DNA of 64,000 bases from Alkalitalea saponilacus (GCF_900168165.1 NZ_FUYV01000017.1:62001-126000), one strand, 5' to 3'; positions 36,749 to 48,586 are shown, numbered from the stretch's first letter. A program made the numbers and translations. Notes: generated by a model from the sequence alone, not told the origin.

Positions 36749-37474
36749 ATGACACCCCAAAAAGTAGATATCTGTTTCATCATTGCCATGAGAGCTGAAG
36801 CCAAAGGCATCATTAAAGAGCTATCATTAACAGAGGACGAAACCTTTTCGCCCGGCTATCCTGCACGTGCCTGGAAAGGCAAATTTAACAAAAAGTGCAT
36901 AGCTGTGGTTATAAACGGACAGGATAATCACCTCAAGCTGGATTTGATTGGCACACAGGCAGCAACTCTCTCAACCCATTTGGCCATTTCACATTACAAC
37001 CCGGGTTTGATTATTAGCGCAGGAACAGCCGGCGCTTTTAAGCAAATGGGTGCAAATATTGGCGATGTATTTCTCAGCTGGCCATATGTGGTTTATCACG
37101 ACCGCAGAGTAGACATCCCCGGCTGGGACGAAATGGGGATTGGCCGTTACCCGGTTTTCGACATAAGGGAGATGGCTCAACAGCTGGGACTAAAAACGGC
37201 CATTGTAACCACCGGCAATTCGCTGGACATGCCCGAAACTGATGAAAAAATGATTCGAAATCTCAACGCGGGCATCAAAGAGATGGAAGCAGCAGCCGTG
37301 GCATGGGTTTGTTCGCTAAGCCAAACTCCATTTTTCTGCATAAAAGCAGTCACCGATCTGGTGGACGTTGACCATCCAACACAAGAACAGTTCCAAACCA
37401 ATTTAAAAATGGCGGTGACCAACCTTTGTACTGAAACATTAAAGGTTTTAGCTTTTTTAATCGACAAACAATAA
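36749..37474 (+). CDS. MTA/SAH nucleosidase-like phosphorylase-superfamily protein
   Basis: A 241-residue member of the purine nucleoside phosphorylase/MTAN fold. IAMRAEAKGIIKEL is near the N-terminus, the base/ribose-binding ISAGTAGAFKQMG around residue 90, KEMEAAAVAWV around 175 (the Met-Glu that binds ribose), and AVTDLVDVD with the catalytic Asp near 197. It would hydrolyse methylthioadenosine or S-adenosylhomocysteine. MqnB of the futalosine route is similar, but the presence of menA, menC and menE makes that unlikely. It is divergent from menE, with 68 bp between the start codons. Confidence 0.75.
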   Translation: MTPQKVDICFIIAMRAEAKGIIKELSLTEDETFSPGYPARAWKGKFNKKCIAVVINGQDNHLKLDLIGTQAATLSTHLAISHYNPGLIISAGTAGAFKQMGANIGDVFLSWPYVVYHDRRVDIPGWDEMGIGRYPVFDIREMAQQLGLKTAIVTTGNSLDMPETDEKMIRNLNAGIKEMEAAAVAWVCSLSQTPFFCIKAVTDLVDVDHPTQEQFQTNLKMAVTNLCTETLKVLAFLIDKQ

Positions 37475-37510
37475 TTAACAAATCTTACCATCCTTCTATT
37501 GAACTTATAA

Positions 37511-39187
<1,677 letters not shown>

Positions 39188-39347
39188 AAGAATCTCCATT
39201 TTATCAAAATATTGACATCATTTATAAAAAATGTATTGATCTTTTTGATATTGAAACTATCTTTGGATATATTAAAAGTCTTGAGAAAATATTCTTTAAC
39301 TAGCAACAATAACCCTTTTAAAGAATTAACCAAAAGAAGATTCAGTT

Positions 39348-40615
39348 ATGAAAAGGACAAAGTTATTTACCATTTTTGCGGCTGCAATAATAATTTTTGC
39401 AGCATGTAGCAAAGACTCTTCAGACAAGTTTGAGGATCTGAGCAAATACAAATTTGCAGATGAATCTGCAGATAAGGGGAAAGCTGCTCTTGAAAATTCC
39501 GGGCAACAGCTGATGTCGCACATGACCAATATGCAGTCATTGGCAGCAATGGATGTAATGGAATCCATGATGCACTATTTAGAGTCGGGATCGCTTTTCA
39601 CCGATGAATTTGATTTATTCCTTAACAATTCACATCACCAGTTCAGGATTTGGCTTCGGGAGAGAATATCCCCGTATTGAAAGCAACCTATTATGATAAT
39701 CCCGGAGATGCTTTCAGAGCTAATGTAGGGGTATATGAATGGAATCACGCCTCAGGTGACTGGGATAAAACTGGGACTTCCAACAAAATAGAACTACATT
39801 TCCCTTCTGTTCCCGAAGGACTTACCAATGATGCTGCTGCAACATTCGAATACAAAGGCAAAGCTGCAAGAACTATGCCTGGTGAGGAGTTGCCGGAATT
39901 GCTGGCTTTTTCCTTATCACAAAACAATGAACAACTCATCTCTTACAAAATGACGGCATCGTATAATAGCGATGACATGCCAACTAACGTCAAAAGTGAT
40001 TTAAGTATTGAGAGCTACACGTTCACAACAAGTATAAAATACAACAGCAAAGACATTTCTGTTGAATACGCCTTAAAGGAAAACTCAAACACCATCATTG
40101 AATTAAAACTGAATGCCAAAGGGGACTTCGATCCTGATAATCTTATGATGGGGTATGATGAAGATCCCTCTGAGTTTGTTAACAGCGCCAATGTTTCCTT
40201 ACAAATTGCAGACATCAAAATTTTGGGACAAGCCAATGTTAAGAAAATTGCTGATGCTCTTGACAGGATATACAAAGATGAAGAAGAAGATGATGACTTT
40301 GACTATTTGGCAGCAGCAACGCAAGAGGCTAAAGTATTAAATGACAATGCGAAGCTCATAGTTGTTTATGCCGGCACAAATAACAAATTTGCTGAAACAG
40401 AATTTTATGTTGTAGAAGACAGCTGGTGGGGAGAGCATTATGTCGACTTGCAATTAATATTTGCAGATGAAAGTCGTGGCGATTTTGAGGCCTATTTCGG
40501 CTCTGCTTTTAACGATATTATTGAAGAAATATTGAAGCTACTTGAAGAGCTAGGTATAGACTTCGATGATTGGGATAACTGGGATGATGACGATTGGGAT
40601 GATTGGGAATGGTAA
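39348..40615 (+). pseudogene. frameshifted lipoprotein with acidic Trp-rich tail
   Basis: The first frame (39348-39680) gives a lipoprotein signal (lipobox FAAC) and about 100 residues; the second frame, open after TAA 39623-39625, continues from FTSPVQDLASGENIPVL to 40615. Joining them needs a -1 shift between 39626 and 39680; I see no slippery heptamer followed by a stimulator. The joined product would be about 420 residues, with internal beta-rich repeats (IESYTFTTSIKYN), an acidic loop (YKDEEEDDDFDY) and a tail of alternating Asp and Trp (residues WDNWDDDDWDDWEW). The family is unknown to me. It could be a sequencing error as well as a real pseudogene. A strong terminator follows. Confidence 0.6.
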
Positions 40616-40623
40616 AAATACAT

Positions 40624-40657
40624 AAAAAAAAGTGCCGTTGTAACGGCACTTTTTTTT
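40624..40657. terminator. bidirectional intrinsic terminator
   Basis: AGTGCCGTT and AACGGCACT pair around GT with an A-run before and a T-run after, between two convergent genes. It can stop transcription from both sides. Confidence 0.9.
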
Positions 40658-40671
40658 ATGTATATATTGTG

Positions 40672-41547
40672 TTAATCTTTCTCTGGATAGATATGATAAT
40701 GCACGACAGAAAAACCACCCCAATTTCCCAGACCCCCATTAATATTAGAGCGAACCTGCCGGCTGCCTGCTGTAAAAGGATTAGATCCTCCAAAAACCTC
40801 CTCCTGATATGATTCCCAAAACAGGTATTGCTCCCGGTCCATCCGGCACACTTTAACCACAATGGTGTCAGAAGCATTAAACAAAAAATCAGCATCTTCC
40901 ATCTTCATAAATGAAGATGGACCTTTATTCAATGAGAGTACCATCTCTCTCTCAGGGAAAAAGCGGCTGTCGAAGTTTGGCAATAAGGATGGATGAAAGA
41001 TTTCAGAATCAGAATAGACTAAAGTATAAAAGCGATAGAATAATTGTTCGTCGGGTTGATTTATCATCCGTACAGAAACAGTCCCCTGTTCAGGATCAAA
41101 ATTGGAAGGCTCAAACCAGGCCGAATCAACAACCGGCATATCGGGGATTGTGGTACGGGAGGTTAATTCGGTTTCGGCAAACTGAATGTTTAGATCATAG
41201 GTTCTCCCAGGTTCACCCCGGATAAATCGTCCCTGATAAAAATATGGTGGGAAATATCGCTCATTAAAGCGCAATGTTAAAACTTCACTGTTTTCTCCAT
41301 CGGAGATTTCAACTCTGGCTTGACGTATGACATAATCCAGCATCTGAGATGAGTCGAGGCTGAAATAATAGGGAATATTACGCGTAATGAAAATCTGCGC
41401 TAAGGCACCAGTCTCAATTCGACCATCTACGACTATCTCTGGCTTGAAGCGACTAAATTCCTCAAGGGGAGTCTCTTCGCATCCGGCAAATACAAAGCTC
41501 AGACAAGCCAATATTTTATATAAACTCAGACGGTTTATCATATTCAT
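40672..41547 (-). CDS. DUF4249 lipoprotein, partner of TonB receptor
   Basis: A 291-residue lipoprotein (lipobox FAGC, then EETPLEEFSRFKP). The body has the DUF4249 order: PEIVVDGRIETGALAQIFIT, QARVEISDGENSEVLTL, GRTYDLNIQFAETELTSRTT, the IPDMPVVDSAWF linker, the FYRFYTLVYSD region and, near the end, SNINGGLGNWGGFSVVHY. It is encoded 16 bp after a TonB-dependent receptor and probably serves it at the outer membrane. The orphan DUF4249 gene at 5304 is related in type but has lost its receptor. The stop is followed by the shared terminator. Confidence 0.85.
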   Translation of the reverse strand: MNMINRLSLYKILACLSFVFAGCEETPLEEFSRFKPEIVVDGRIETGALAQIFITRNIPYYFSLDSSQMLDYVIRQARVEISDGENSEVLTLRFNERYFPPYFYQGRFIRGEPGRTYDLNIQFAETELTSRTTIPDMPVVDSAWFEPSNFDPEQGTVSVRMINQPDEQLFYRFYTLVYSDSEIFHPSLLPNFDSRFFPEREMVLSLNKGPSSFMKMEDADFLFNASDTIVVKVCRMDREQYLFWESYQEEVFGGSNPFTAGSRQVRSNINGGLGNWGGFSVVHYHIYPEKD

Positions 41548-41563
41548 CTAATTTTTAAAACCA

Positions 41564-43942
41564 TCAAAAACGAAATTGCCAGCTCACAGATGGCAAAACT
41601 GGAAAAATAGAAACTTTATAGGGCTCAACTCCCATGTTATACTCGCTTAAATCCCCGGTAACTTTTGGAAAAATAAAAAAAGGATTACTTCGGCTATAGG
41701 CATTATATATTGAGAACACCAATGCTGAATAACGTTTTCCTGTATCCTTTAAAACCCGCGTAGCCGATAAATCCAATCTATGATAATCGGGAAAACGATC
41801 AGAGTTTCTTGCTCCGTAAATACTCACCACATTATTCTCAAGAAAATAACGTCCAATACTTGGTGTATAGGGTCGCCCTGTTGAATATACAAAAGTTCCT
41901 CCAAACTTCCATTTTTCGTTATGATCATAGCTTACCACAAGTGAAAAGTCATGTGGACGATCGTAAGCAGTGGGAAACCAACGACCATCTTCAATCTCCT
42001 TTATGCTGGCAATACTTTTTGAAATGGTGTAACCAATCCACCCTTGCCAGTCACCCATCTGCTTACTCACCAAAAACTCGGCACCCCACATTTTTCCTCT
42101 CCCGTAAACCAAACTTTCTACCAAAGGAGTATTATCTACCGATTGCATAAAATAGTTATCAAACTCACTATGGTTTTTAGCCTCTTTGTAATAAGCCTCA
42201 ACAGAAAACTGAAACATTCTGTTTGCGCTGAGTGTGTACCATCCTCCGGCCAGTTGCCATCCCGATTGTACCGGAATGTCGATTCCTGAAGCAACCCAAA
42301 AATCAACAGGAAACGAAACGGTAGTGGCATTTACCATGTGTGTGAATTGGTGGTTTCTATTAAATGATAGCTTTATTGATGAGCCGGAAGAAATAAGGTA
42401 CCGTAATGCAACCATATAATCGGGACGAGTAAATCGCCTTGCAACTTCCCCTCTGGCAATAAAAGTGGTGTCGGATATTACACCTGTATCATTATAGCTA
42501 AATTTCCGGTATGGCCCGTACTGAACAGCTCTGTTTATACGTAAACCGGCGGTTAACATCCATCGCGCTGTGAGTTCACTCTCAAATCCGGCAAAAAAGC
42601 TATACTCACCAAGGTAATGTCGATCAACCGTTCCAAAATCAAATTCAACCGTCTCTGTTCCGGCCTGGCTGGAATTGGGTATAAATCGCTGGTATTTATT
42701 ATCAACGCCCGCATACAAGCTTAAGAAATCAGTTGTATAAACAAATTTTGACTTATGCCCCATGGCATTGACTCCTGAATGCATCAACAGATCATAAGCA
42801 GGATTTCTTAGTTCTATTTCAAAATCGTAGTCCGAATAAAAAAAGGTATGAACCGCCGATAAATTTCGACCAATTCGATGATTCCAGTTCAATGCCACGA
42901 TTTCATTTCCCCAGTTCATATCGGCATCCAGCAAAATGGCCGGAGTATGCATGGAAAAAAGATCTCTTCCTTTGTAGAAACTCAATGAAAGGTTATGATT
43001 TCGGTTAGGTGCATAATTAATCCCCCCGTTTACATCATAAAAATCATATCCGGACTCAAACTCAACTGATCTGCTGCTGATCATGTCAAATTCATCCATC
43101 AAACTCAGGATCATATTTATATGTGTACGCCTGAATCCTCCATAAACTGAAAGTTGATTTTCAACAACAGGCATTTCTGCATTGATAGCTGTAGAGAGCA
43201 CACCGACATTTCCTCCAACAGACAGCCCTGGCGTAACATTTCTATCAGTGGAGCTGATAATAACAGAAGAGAGCCGATTACCATATTCAACCGGAATTCC
43301 CGATTTAATTAACTCCACACTATTTACTATATCCGGATTAAAAACCGAATAAAAACCGAGTAAATGAGAAGGATTATATACCGGTGCTCCATCAAGGAGA
43401 ATCAAGTTCTGATCAAAAGAGCCACCCCTGATATAAATTGCAGCATCCCCCTCTCCACCTGTCTGAAATCCGGGCAATAGCTCAAGAGTCTTAAATAAAT
43501 CGGTCTGCCCGAGAAACTGAGGTAAAAATTGACTTTCCTTAGTTGAAAATTCAATAACACCTGTACGTGAATCCCTGATAAATCTACTATCGGCTGAATG
43601 AGTGATGGTAATTTCGTCCATTTCAACAGCCAGTGGCACAAGGAAAATCTCAACATATCCCTTTATCTGGTCTGAAAGAATAAAGTAGGTTTCAAACCCA
43701 ACAAATGAAACCGCAAGAGTAGATGAAGAATCTTCAGGCAGCCTCATTTCAAAAAAACCGTTTTCATCGGTTTTTGTGACAAAAAGATTATCTCGGGAAA
43801 CAATTGCACCAGACAGCACCTCTCCTGTAGATTCATCAACAACCCTGCCTGTGAGAAGGCTTTGTGCCTTCGTCGCCGAAGCACTGCCAAAAACCAATAT
43901 GCAAAAACATATTAACAGGGTGCGGTTTCCCATATTTAGCAT
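41564..43942 (-). CDS. TonB-dependent receptor with carboxypeptidase-regulatory-like domain
   Basis: A 792-residue outer-membrane receptor. Signal peptide ends near TKAQ; a carboxypeptidase-like domain (LTGRVVDESTGEVLSGAIVS, about 28-105) is followed by the plug (LFKTLELLPGFQTGGEGDAA, YIRGGSFDQNLILLDGAPVY and VFNPDIVNSVELIKSGIPVE). The 22-strand-type barrel ends with SVSWQFRF. It is not of the SusC type (no MDEIVVVGYG start to the plug, shorter). Together with the DUF4249 gene it makes a two-gene operon, a common Bacteroidota pair of unknown substrate. Confidence 0.9.
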   Translation of the reverse strand: MLNMGNRTLLICFCILVFGSASATKAQSLLTGRVVDESTGEVLSGAIVSRDNLFVTKTDENGFFEMRLPEDSSSTLAVSFVGFETYFILSDQIKGYVEIFLVPLAVEMDEITITHSADSRFIRDSRTGVIEFSTKESQFLPQFLGQTDLFKTLELLPGFQTGGEGDAAIYIRGGSFDQNLILLDGAPVYNPSHLLGFYSVFNPDIVNSVELIKSGIPVEYGNRLSSVIISSTDRNVTPGLSVGGNVGVLSTAINAEMPVVENQLSVYGGFRRTHINMILSLMDEFDMISSRSVEFESGYDFYDVNGGINYAPNRNHNLSLSFYKGRDLFSMHTPAILLDADMNWGNEIVALNWNHRIGRNLSAVHTFFYSDYDFEIELRNPAYDLLMHSGVNAMGHKSKFVYTTDFLSLYAGVDNKYQRFIPNSSQAGTETVEFDFGTVDRHYLGEYSFFAGFESELTARWMLTAGLRINRAVQYGPYRKFSYNDTGVISDTTFIARGEVARRFTRPDYMVALRYLISSGSSIKLSFNRNHQFTHMVNATTVSFPVDFWVASGIDIPVQSGWQLAGGWYTLSANRMFQFSVEAYYKEAKNHSEFDNYFMQSVDNTPLVESLVYGRGKMWGAEFLVSKQMGDWQGWIGYTISKSIASIKEIEDGRWFPTAYDRPHDFSLVVSYDHNEKWKFGGTFVYSTGRPYTPSIGRYFLENNVVSIYGARNSDRFPDYHRLDLSATRVLKDTGKRYSALVFSIYNAYSRSNPFFIFPKVTGDLSEYNMGVEPYKVSIFPVLPSVSWQFRF

Positions 43943-44083
43943 TTAAATCTCTTTCAGGACGGAAAGAGTTGCAGGTCCTTTATAAAAAAGCAAATGATTC
44001 AACATAAAAACAATGCTTCCCCCCATTTGTCTCCTAACCATCTATTTTCAATAAAAGTAGAAAAAAAATATGAATTGATTTTC

Positions 44084-44494
44084 TTAAGTATTAAACGCTG
44101 CTTCAAGTTTTCTCAAAACAAACTCCGGTGCCCTCATGGGTTTACGTGTTTGTGAATCCACAAACACCACTGTGGAAGATGCTGAACAGATCATTTGCCC
44201 TTTTTCATTGTGAAATTCGAACCTGAATGAAAACCGGGTAACAGGTAACTCTTCTGCAATAGTAGTAATGGTGAGAGGAGCATCGTAATGAGCCGGACAA
44301 TGATATTTCAGATTCATTTCGATGACAGGTAGCATGACACCATTTTCCTCGAGTACACAATCATTAACTCCATATTTTCGGAGCAATTCGGTACGCGCCT
44401 GGTGACAGTACGTAACGTAATTGGCATGATAAACATACCCCATTTGGTCAACTTCGTTATATCTCGGACGAATTACCAGTGTATCCTTTAACAT
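44084..44494 (-). CDS. acyl-CoA thioesterase (4HBT/YbgC type)
   Basis: A 136-residue hot-dog-fold thioesterase. NEVDQMGYVYHANYVTYCHQ (about 14-33) carries the catalytic Asp and the HxNY motif of the YbgC/FcbC branch; the second half has YHCPAHYDAPLTITT and FRFEFHNEKGQMICSASS. It would hydrolyse an acyl-CoA or acyl-ACP. Because MenE and MenC are in this window, a role as DHNA-CoA thioesterase is possible, since hot-dog enzymes do that step elsewhere, but nothing here proves it. It is a single gene. Confidence 0.82.
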   Translation of the reverse strand: MLKDTLVIRPRYNEVDQMGYVYHANYVTYCHQARTELLRKYGVNDCVLEENGVMLPVIEMNLKYHCPAHYDAPLTITTIAEELPVTRFSFRFEFHNEKGQMICSASSTVVFVDSQTRKPMRAPEFVLRKLEAAFNT

Positions 44495-44683
44495 TCTGTT
44501 TTTATTTTTGAAAAACTAATGAACAAAGATATACCATGAACAGCATTTTTTTGTTCAAAACAGACATTTTCATTCCCATTTTATGGTGCATACCGTCTAA
44601 ATGTTCTCTGTAGTAATTGCATTTATCGAAAAACAGAATAGTTTAAATATGGGCAAATAATTTACTTGTAACTTTCACATTAC

Positions 44684-45913
44684 TCATGGTGTATCAGGTT
44701 TTACCGGCCAGTTTATCCAGGAATCCGGATTAACAAATTCTAGGAAGTCTCCCGTTACTCGAATATTTGTATCTGCACTATCATCCCCATGAAGGAATTT
44801 ATCGATAAATGCCTTTATTTCGATATCTAACTGAGTACTTGTGGCGCAATGATTGCTTGTTCCTCTAAAAGAATAACCAAACCTGTCATCAATTTCAAAA
44901 AACGCATAAACTTTTTCCACGGCTTTACACGAGACATATCCTGCCTCATCGCCAAGCCATTCCCATCCGGGATTCCCCATTACAAAGAGGGCTCTGGGGG
45001 CAATCATGGCCATTAGTTCATGGTGGTCGTATGGCAGTAAACCGGGCTGTCCGCTAAAGTTGGTCTGCATGCTTTGCATAAACCAGCTGTAGTTTGTATT
45101 GTCAATCTTTTCAACATTGCGTTCCAGCGATTCAGCAACCCGCCATGAGTTTATGCCACCTCCACCCGACTCCTGGACAAAGGTCAATGCTATGCGCTCA
45201 TCAAATGCACCGGCAAACAACGCCATTTTTCCTGCATAAGAACAACCTGATACACCAATTCGCTCTGGATTGGCATTGATTTCGGCCTGTACAATTTCAA
45301 TTCCATCTATTAAGCGGCTGATTCCCCATGACCAGGCGCTGTAATAACCGACATGAGTTAGTTCAGGGTACAGCCGGAAATAAGGTGCATTATTATCTCG
45401 CCCTGAGTGAGAAGGAACAACCTGATTATGCATAAACGGAATCTGAATGACCCCCTCAAACAACGCAGCCGGAATGCTTCCGGTACCGGAATTCATTCCG
45501 ATTATAACCGGGAAGGGGCCTTCGCCATCCGGAATAACTACATTTGATGTAAGCGTTAATGATTCACCATTTTCAGTAATGACTACAGTTAGTACTCCAT
45601 CTTCAAAATCAGCAGTAATGATATCAGGACGAGATGGCTTGGGACCAATTTCATACTCTTCGATTTCCGCTTTAATTTCATTTCGGCGACGCGACCAATC
45701 AGAATATTCTTCAACCCTACCGCTTCCATCTGAAAACTCAAACGGGTCGGGTAATAGCGGATAAAAACTTAAATTCTGAGGAGCGGGAAGTGGCGGTTTC
45801 GGATGGTCAGCTCCACGGTTTTCTTCATTATAAACGAAAGGAATTTGACCAATCATACTTGCTGTATAGCATATTGTAAGAACCAAAAACGTAATGGTAA
45901 ATTTAAGTTTCAT
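44684..45913 (-). CDS. CE15-like glucuronoyl esterase
   Basis: A secreted alpha/beta-hydrolase of about 409 residues. ATG 45913 (MKLKFTITFLVLTICYT) gives a standard signal peptide and is preferred to a start at 45961. It resembles carbohydrate esterase family 15: GVSGCSYAGKMALFAGAF (about 236-253) contains the nucleophile Ser, QESGGGGINSWR the acidic part, and GTSNHCAT (near 370) the His. CE15 enzymes normally read GCSRxGK; here Tyr replaces Arg, which contributes to the oxyanion site in characterised members. They cut ester links between glucuronoxylan and lignin. The change may alter substrate or activity. Lone gene, divergent from the AbgT transporter. Confidence 0.75.
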   Translation of the reverse strand: MKLKFTITFLVLTICYTASMIGQIPFVYNEENRGADHPKPPLPAPQNLSFYPLLPDPFEFSDGSGRVEEYSDWSRRRNEIKAEIEEYEIGPKPSRPDIITADFEDGVLTVVITENGESLTLTSNVVIPDGEGPFPVIIGMNSGTGSIPAALFEGVIQIPFMHNQVVPSHSGRDNNAPYFRLYPELTHVGYYSAWSWGISRLIDGIEIVQAEINANPERIGVSGCSYAGKMALFAGAFDERIALTFVQESGGGGINSWRVAESLERNVEKIDNTNYSWFMQSMQTNFSGQPGLLPYDHHELMAMIAPRALFVMGNPGWEWLGDEAGYVSCKAVEKVYAFFEIDDRFGYSFRGTSNHCATSTQLDIEIKAFIDKFLHGDDSADTNIRVTGDFLEFVNPDSWINWPVKPDTP

Positions 45914-46173
45914 ATTTTTAGTGGTTAAGAGATAAAAATAAATATTTGACAAATTAGACATAAATAATAACGCATGTTACTATTTATTAAATTCATCCAC
46001 CAAAAAGACGGAATAGTCAACCTATTGCAATATAATTGTTTTATAATTCATAAAAAAACGCCTATGAAACCACTTGAAGAGTCCATTTTATCGGCCATGG
46101 ATTATATAAAATGACATCACTCAGTCGGAAAAAGGACAAATAATCGCATATTTGCATATCAAAAAAATAAAAT

Positions 46174-47715
46174 ATGACGGCACCTGCGAAGAAGAAAAAA
46201 AGCTTTTTTGATTATTTTCTCAACTTTCTTGAAAAGGGAGGGAACGCTCTCCCCCACCCGGCAACGTTGTTTGCACTATTTGCAGTTTCAGTTCTGATTC
46301 TTTCTGCAGTGGGGTTTTGGCTGAATTGGCAAGCCACTCATCCGGCAACCGGAGAAGTAATAAGCACCATCAATCTACTCTCCAAAGAAGGAATAGCTCA
46401 GATTCTGGAGAAAATGGTAACCAACTTCACCAGTTTTGCACCGCTTGGCATTGTACTTGTGGCCATGCTTGGTATTGGGATTGCTGAAACAAGCGGACTT
46501 ATTGGAGTTTTTATTCGCATGCTGGTACTTTCTGCACCAAAGAGAATTCTCACTTTTGTCATTGTTTTTGCAGGTATTCTTTCCAATGCCGCCAGCGATA
46601 TTGGTTATGTTTTGCTCATCCCGTTATCGGGTGTCATATTTCAGGCCATGGGACGCCATCCATACGTTGGAATGGCTGCTGCATTTGCCGGAGTTTCCGG
46701 GGGGTTCAGCGCAAACCTCATCATTGGAACCATCGACCCGCTTCTGGCCGGTTTATCCGAAGAGGCTGCTCATATTCTTGACCCCGGTTACCACGTTAAC
46801 CCAACAGCCAACTACTACTTCATGGTTGTTTCCACATTTCTTGTGGCATTATTAGGAACCTGGGTTACCGAAAAAATCATTCAACCCCGATTTGGAACTT
46901 ATGATGGTGAAGTTAAACAGGAAACCATTGAGCCGCTATCAAAAAAAGAGAAAAAAGGAGTTCTCTGGAGTTTAATTGTTCTTGCTGGTTGGCTTGTTGT
47001 TATAGCCGTAGGCGTTATTCCCGAAGATGGCATTCTCAGAGATGGCGATGGAGGTTTGCTCTCCTCTCCGTTAATGACCGGCATCATTACATTTCTGTTC
47101 CTGATTGCCGGAAGCATGGGTGTGGTTTACGGTGCAATCACCGGAGTTTTTAAAAACGATACCGATGTGGCTAATGGCATGGCACAAAGTCTCAAAACGC
47201 TGGCTCATTACATTGTTTTGGTATTCTTCGCGGCTCAGTTTGTCGCCTATTTCCGATGGAGTAACCTTGGCGTCATCATGGCCATCACCGGTGCCGAAGG
47301 CCTTGTTGAAGCTAACCTGGGTGTGGTACCGCTGATGTTGCTGTTCATTCTACTGGCAGCCTTCGTCAACATGTTAATGGGAAGTGCTTCGGCCAAATGG
47401 GCCATCATGGCACCTATTTTTATTCCTATATTTATGTTGTTGGGTTACTCACCGGAACTATCGCAAGCAGTTTACCGAATTGGAGATTCGGTGACCAATG
47501 TCATCTCGCCTATGATGAGTTTCTTTGCCCTCATCATAGCCTATTTTCAGAAATACGATAAAAATGCCGGTCTTGGAACCATTATTGCCACCATGATTCC
47601 ATACAGCATCGCATTTTTTATTGGATGGAGCATTTTATTGATTGGATGGATTATGCTCGGAATACCTTTAGGACCCGGAGCTGAACTGTTTTACGAGCTT
47701 CCGGCCGGAGAGTAG
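46174..47715 (+). CDS. AbgT-family transporter
   Basis: A 513-residue inner-membrane transporter of the AbgT family (p-aminobenzoyl-glutamate uptake in E. coli; some members export sulfonamides). About a dozen hydrophobic segments are visible, with the family features FLEKGGNALPHPATLFALF at the N-terminus, SNAASDIGYVLLIPLSG (about 130), the reentrant loop GVSGGFSANLIIGTIDPLLA (about 175) and MGSASAKWAIMAPIFIPIFM (about 408), and a closing GIPLGPGAE. No adjacent peptidase (abgA/B) is found. The transported molecule is not known. It is monocistronic. Confidence 0.9.
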   Translation: MTAPAKKKKSFFDYFLNFLEKGGNALPHPATLFALFAVSVLILSAVGFWLNWQATHPATGEVISTINLLSKEGIAQILEKMVTNFTSFAPLGIVLVAMLGIGIAETSGLIGVFIRMLVLSAPKRILTFVIVFAGILSNAASDIGYVLLIPLSGVIFQAMGRHPYVGMAAAFAGVSGGFSANLIIGTIDPLLAGLSEEAAHILDPGYHVNPTANYYFMVVSTFLVALLGTWVTEKIIQPRFGTYDGEVKQETIEPLSKKEKKGVLWSLIVLAGWLVVIAVGVIPEDGILRDGDGGLLSSPLMTGIITFLFLIAGSMGVVYGAITGVFKNDTDVANGMAQSLKTLAHYIVLVFFAAQFVAYFRWSNLGVIMAITGAEGLVEANLGVVPLMLLFILLAAFVNMLMGSASAKWAIMAPIFIPIFMLLGYSPELSQAVYRIGDSVTNVISPMMSFFALIIAYFQKYDKNAGLGTIIATMIPYSIAFFIGWSILLIGWIMLGIPLGPGAELFYELPAGE

Positions 47716-47756
47716 GACAATGATTAAGATAAAAGAAACAATATAATCAGTTTAGA

Positions 47757-48482
47757 TTATTCAAATTCATAGGCCTCATTAAGAATGGCTCCTTCGAGCC
47801 ATTCTTCCATGGCATTTTCTTTGTTTATCAAATCGTTTAAAAGCCACTCCAGTGGCGCTTCATTGGAGTGTAAACCTTTATTTTTCAATCCCGATACAAA
47901 TCCATAGTTCATATATCTGCCTGCATCCAGAATAAACTTGAACAACGCAGGCCTTACACCTTCTTCCACGGGTTTTTGATATCGTTCAATGCAGGTATTC
48001 ACATCTGATGAGAGATAAATACGACACGCCATGGGACGTGCCGAGTAAACCATGCACTTATTATTTTGCAGTAAGGGACAGGCAATTTTATTTCCAAGCA
48101 ACTCTGAGCGAGTCATACCTTTTGTCTTTTGCGATTTTGACAGCGCTCTCTCCGCAACACTCTCTACAACTTCGGGTTTATACCTGCTCTTTAAATAATC
48201 CACCAAATACAACATCTCATGAGTGGATGCAAATACAGATTGATGACAGCACCAGCCGCATCCCATCTTACAATCCACCGGCTTTCCGCTTTTCGAACAA
48301 CTTTCGATAAATGAATCCGTTAGCAATTCAGTTTGATGATATAAATTCCGAAGAACTACAAAGAAGTCCTCTTTGGAGGAATTCTTTTTCACAGAAGTCG
48401 AAAGCCCTAATCCATCATTGATAAAAACCTCCTCCATTTGACCAAATGCCTTATCACTCATACTTAAAATAATATCTGTCAA
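47757..48482 (-). CDS. YkgJ-family cysteine-cluster protein
   Basis: A 241-residue protein with the Zn/Fe-binding Cys cluster CKMGCGWCCH (about 72-81) and a second set CPLLQNNKCMVYSARPMACR (about 136-155), as in YkgJ/YeiW family proteins. The rest is helical and without a signal peptide. The family function is unknown (putative Zn- or Fe-S-binding). The gene is separate from its neighbours. Confidence 0.8.
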   Translation of the reverse strand: MTDIILSMSDKAFGQMEEVFINDGLGLSTSVKKNSSKEDFFVVLRNLYHQTELLTDSFIESCSKSGKPVDCKMGCGWCCHQSVFASTHEMLYLVDYLKSRYKPEVVESVAERALSKSQKTKGMTRSELLGNKIACPLLQNNKCMVYSARPMACRIYLSSDVNTCIERYQKPVEEGVRPALFKFILDAGRYMNYGFVSGLKNKGLHSNEAPLEWLLNDLINKENAMEEWLEGAILNEAYEFE

Positions 48483-48513
48483 TATCTATTGCAATATACA
48501 ACAAAAGAAGAAA

Positions 48514-48539
48514 CCCGTTTCATAAAATTATGAAACGGG
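48514..48539 (-). terminator. intrinsic terminator of the YegP-like gene
   Basis: CCCGTTTCATA and TATGAAACGGG are exact complements with a 4-nt loop. On the minus strand the stem is followed by a T-rich tract (TTTCTTCTTTT), 48 bp past the 48587 stop. Confidence 0.75.
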
Positions 48540-48586
48540 CCAATTCACCCGGCAAGAACCCACTAATTAACCCCAATTATTCATTA

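Noticed and set aside
36749-37474. Futalosine hydrolase (MqnB)
   Set aside because: The same fold, but menA, menC and menE show the classical menaquinone route.
39626-39680. Programmed -1 frameshift in the acidic lipoprotein
   Set aside because: No XXXYYYZ slippery site in the overlap and no stimulatory structure recognised; kept as frameshift or sequencing error.
48514-48539. Terminator for the plus strand
   Set aside because: On the plus strand no T-run follows; on the minus strand it does, so it is assigned to the 48587 gene.
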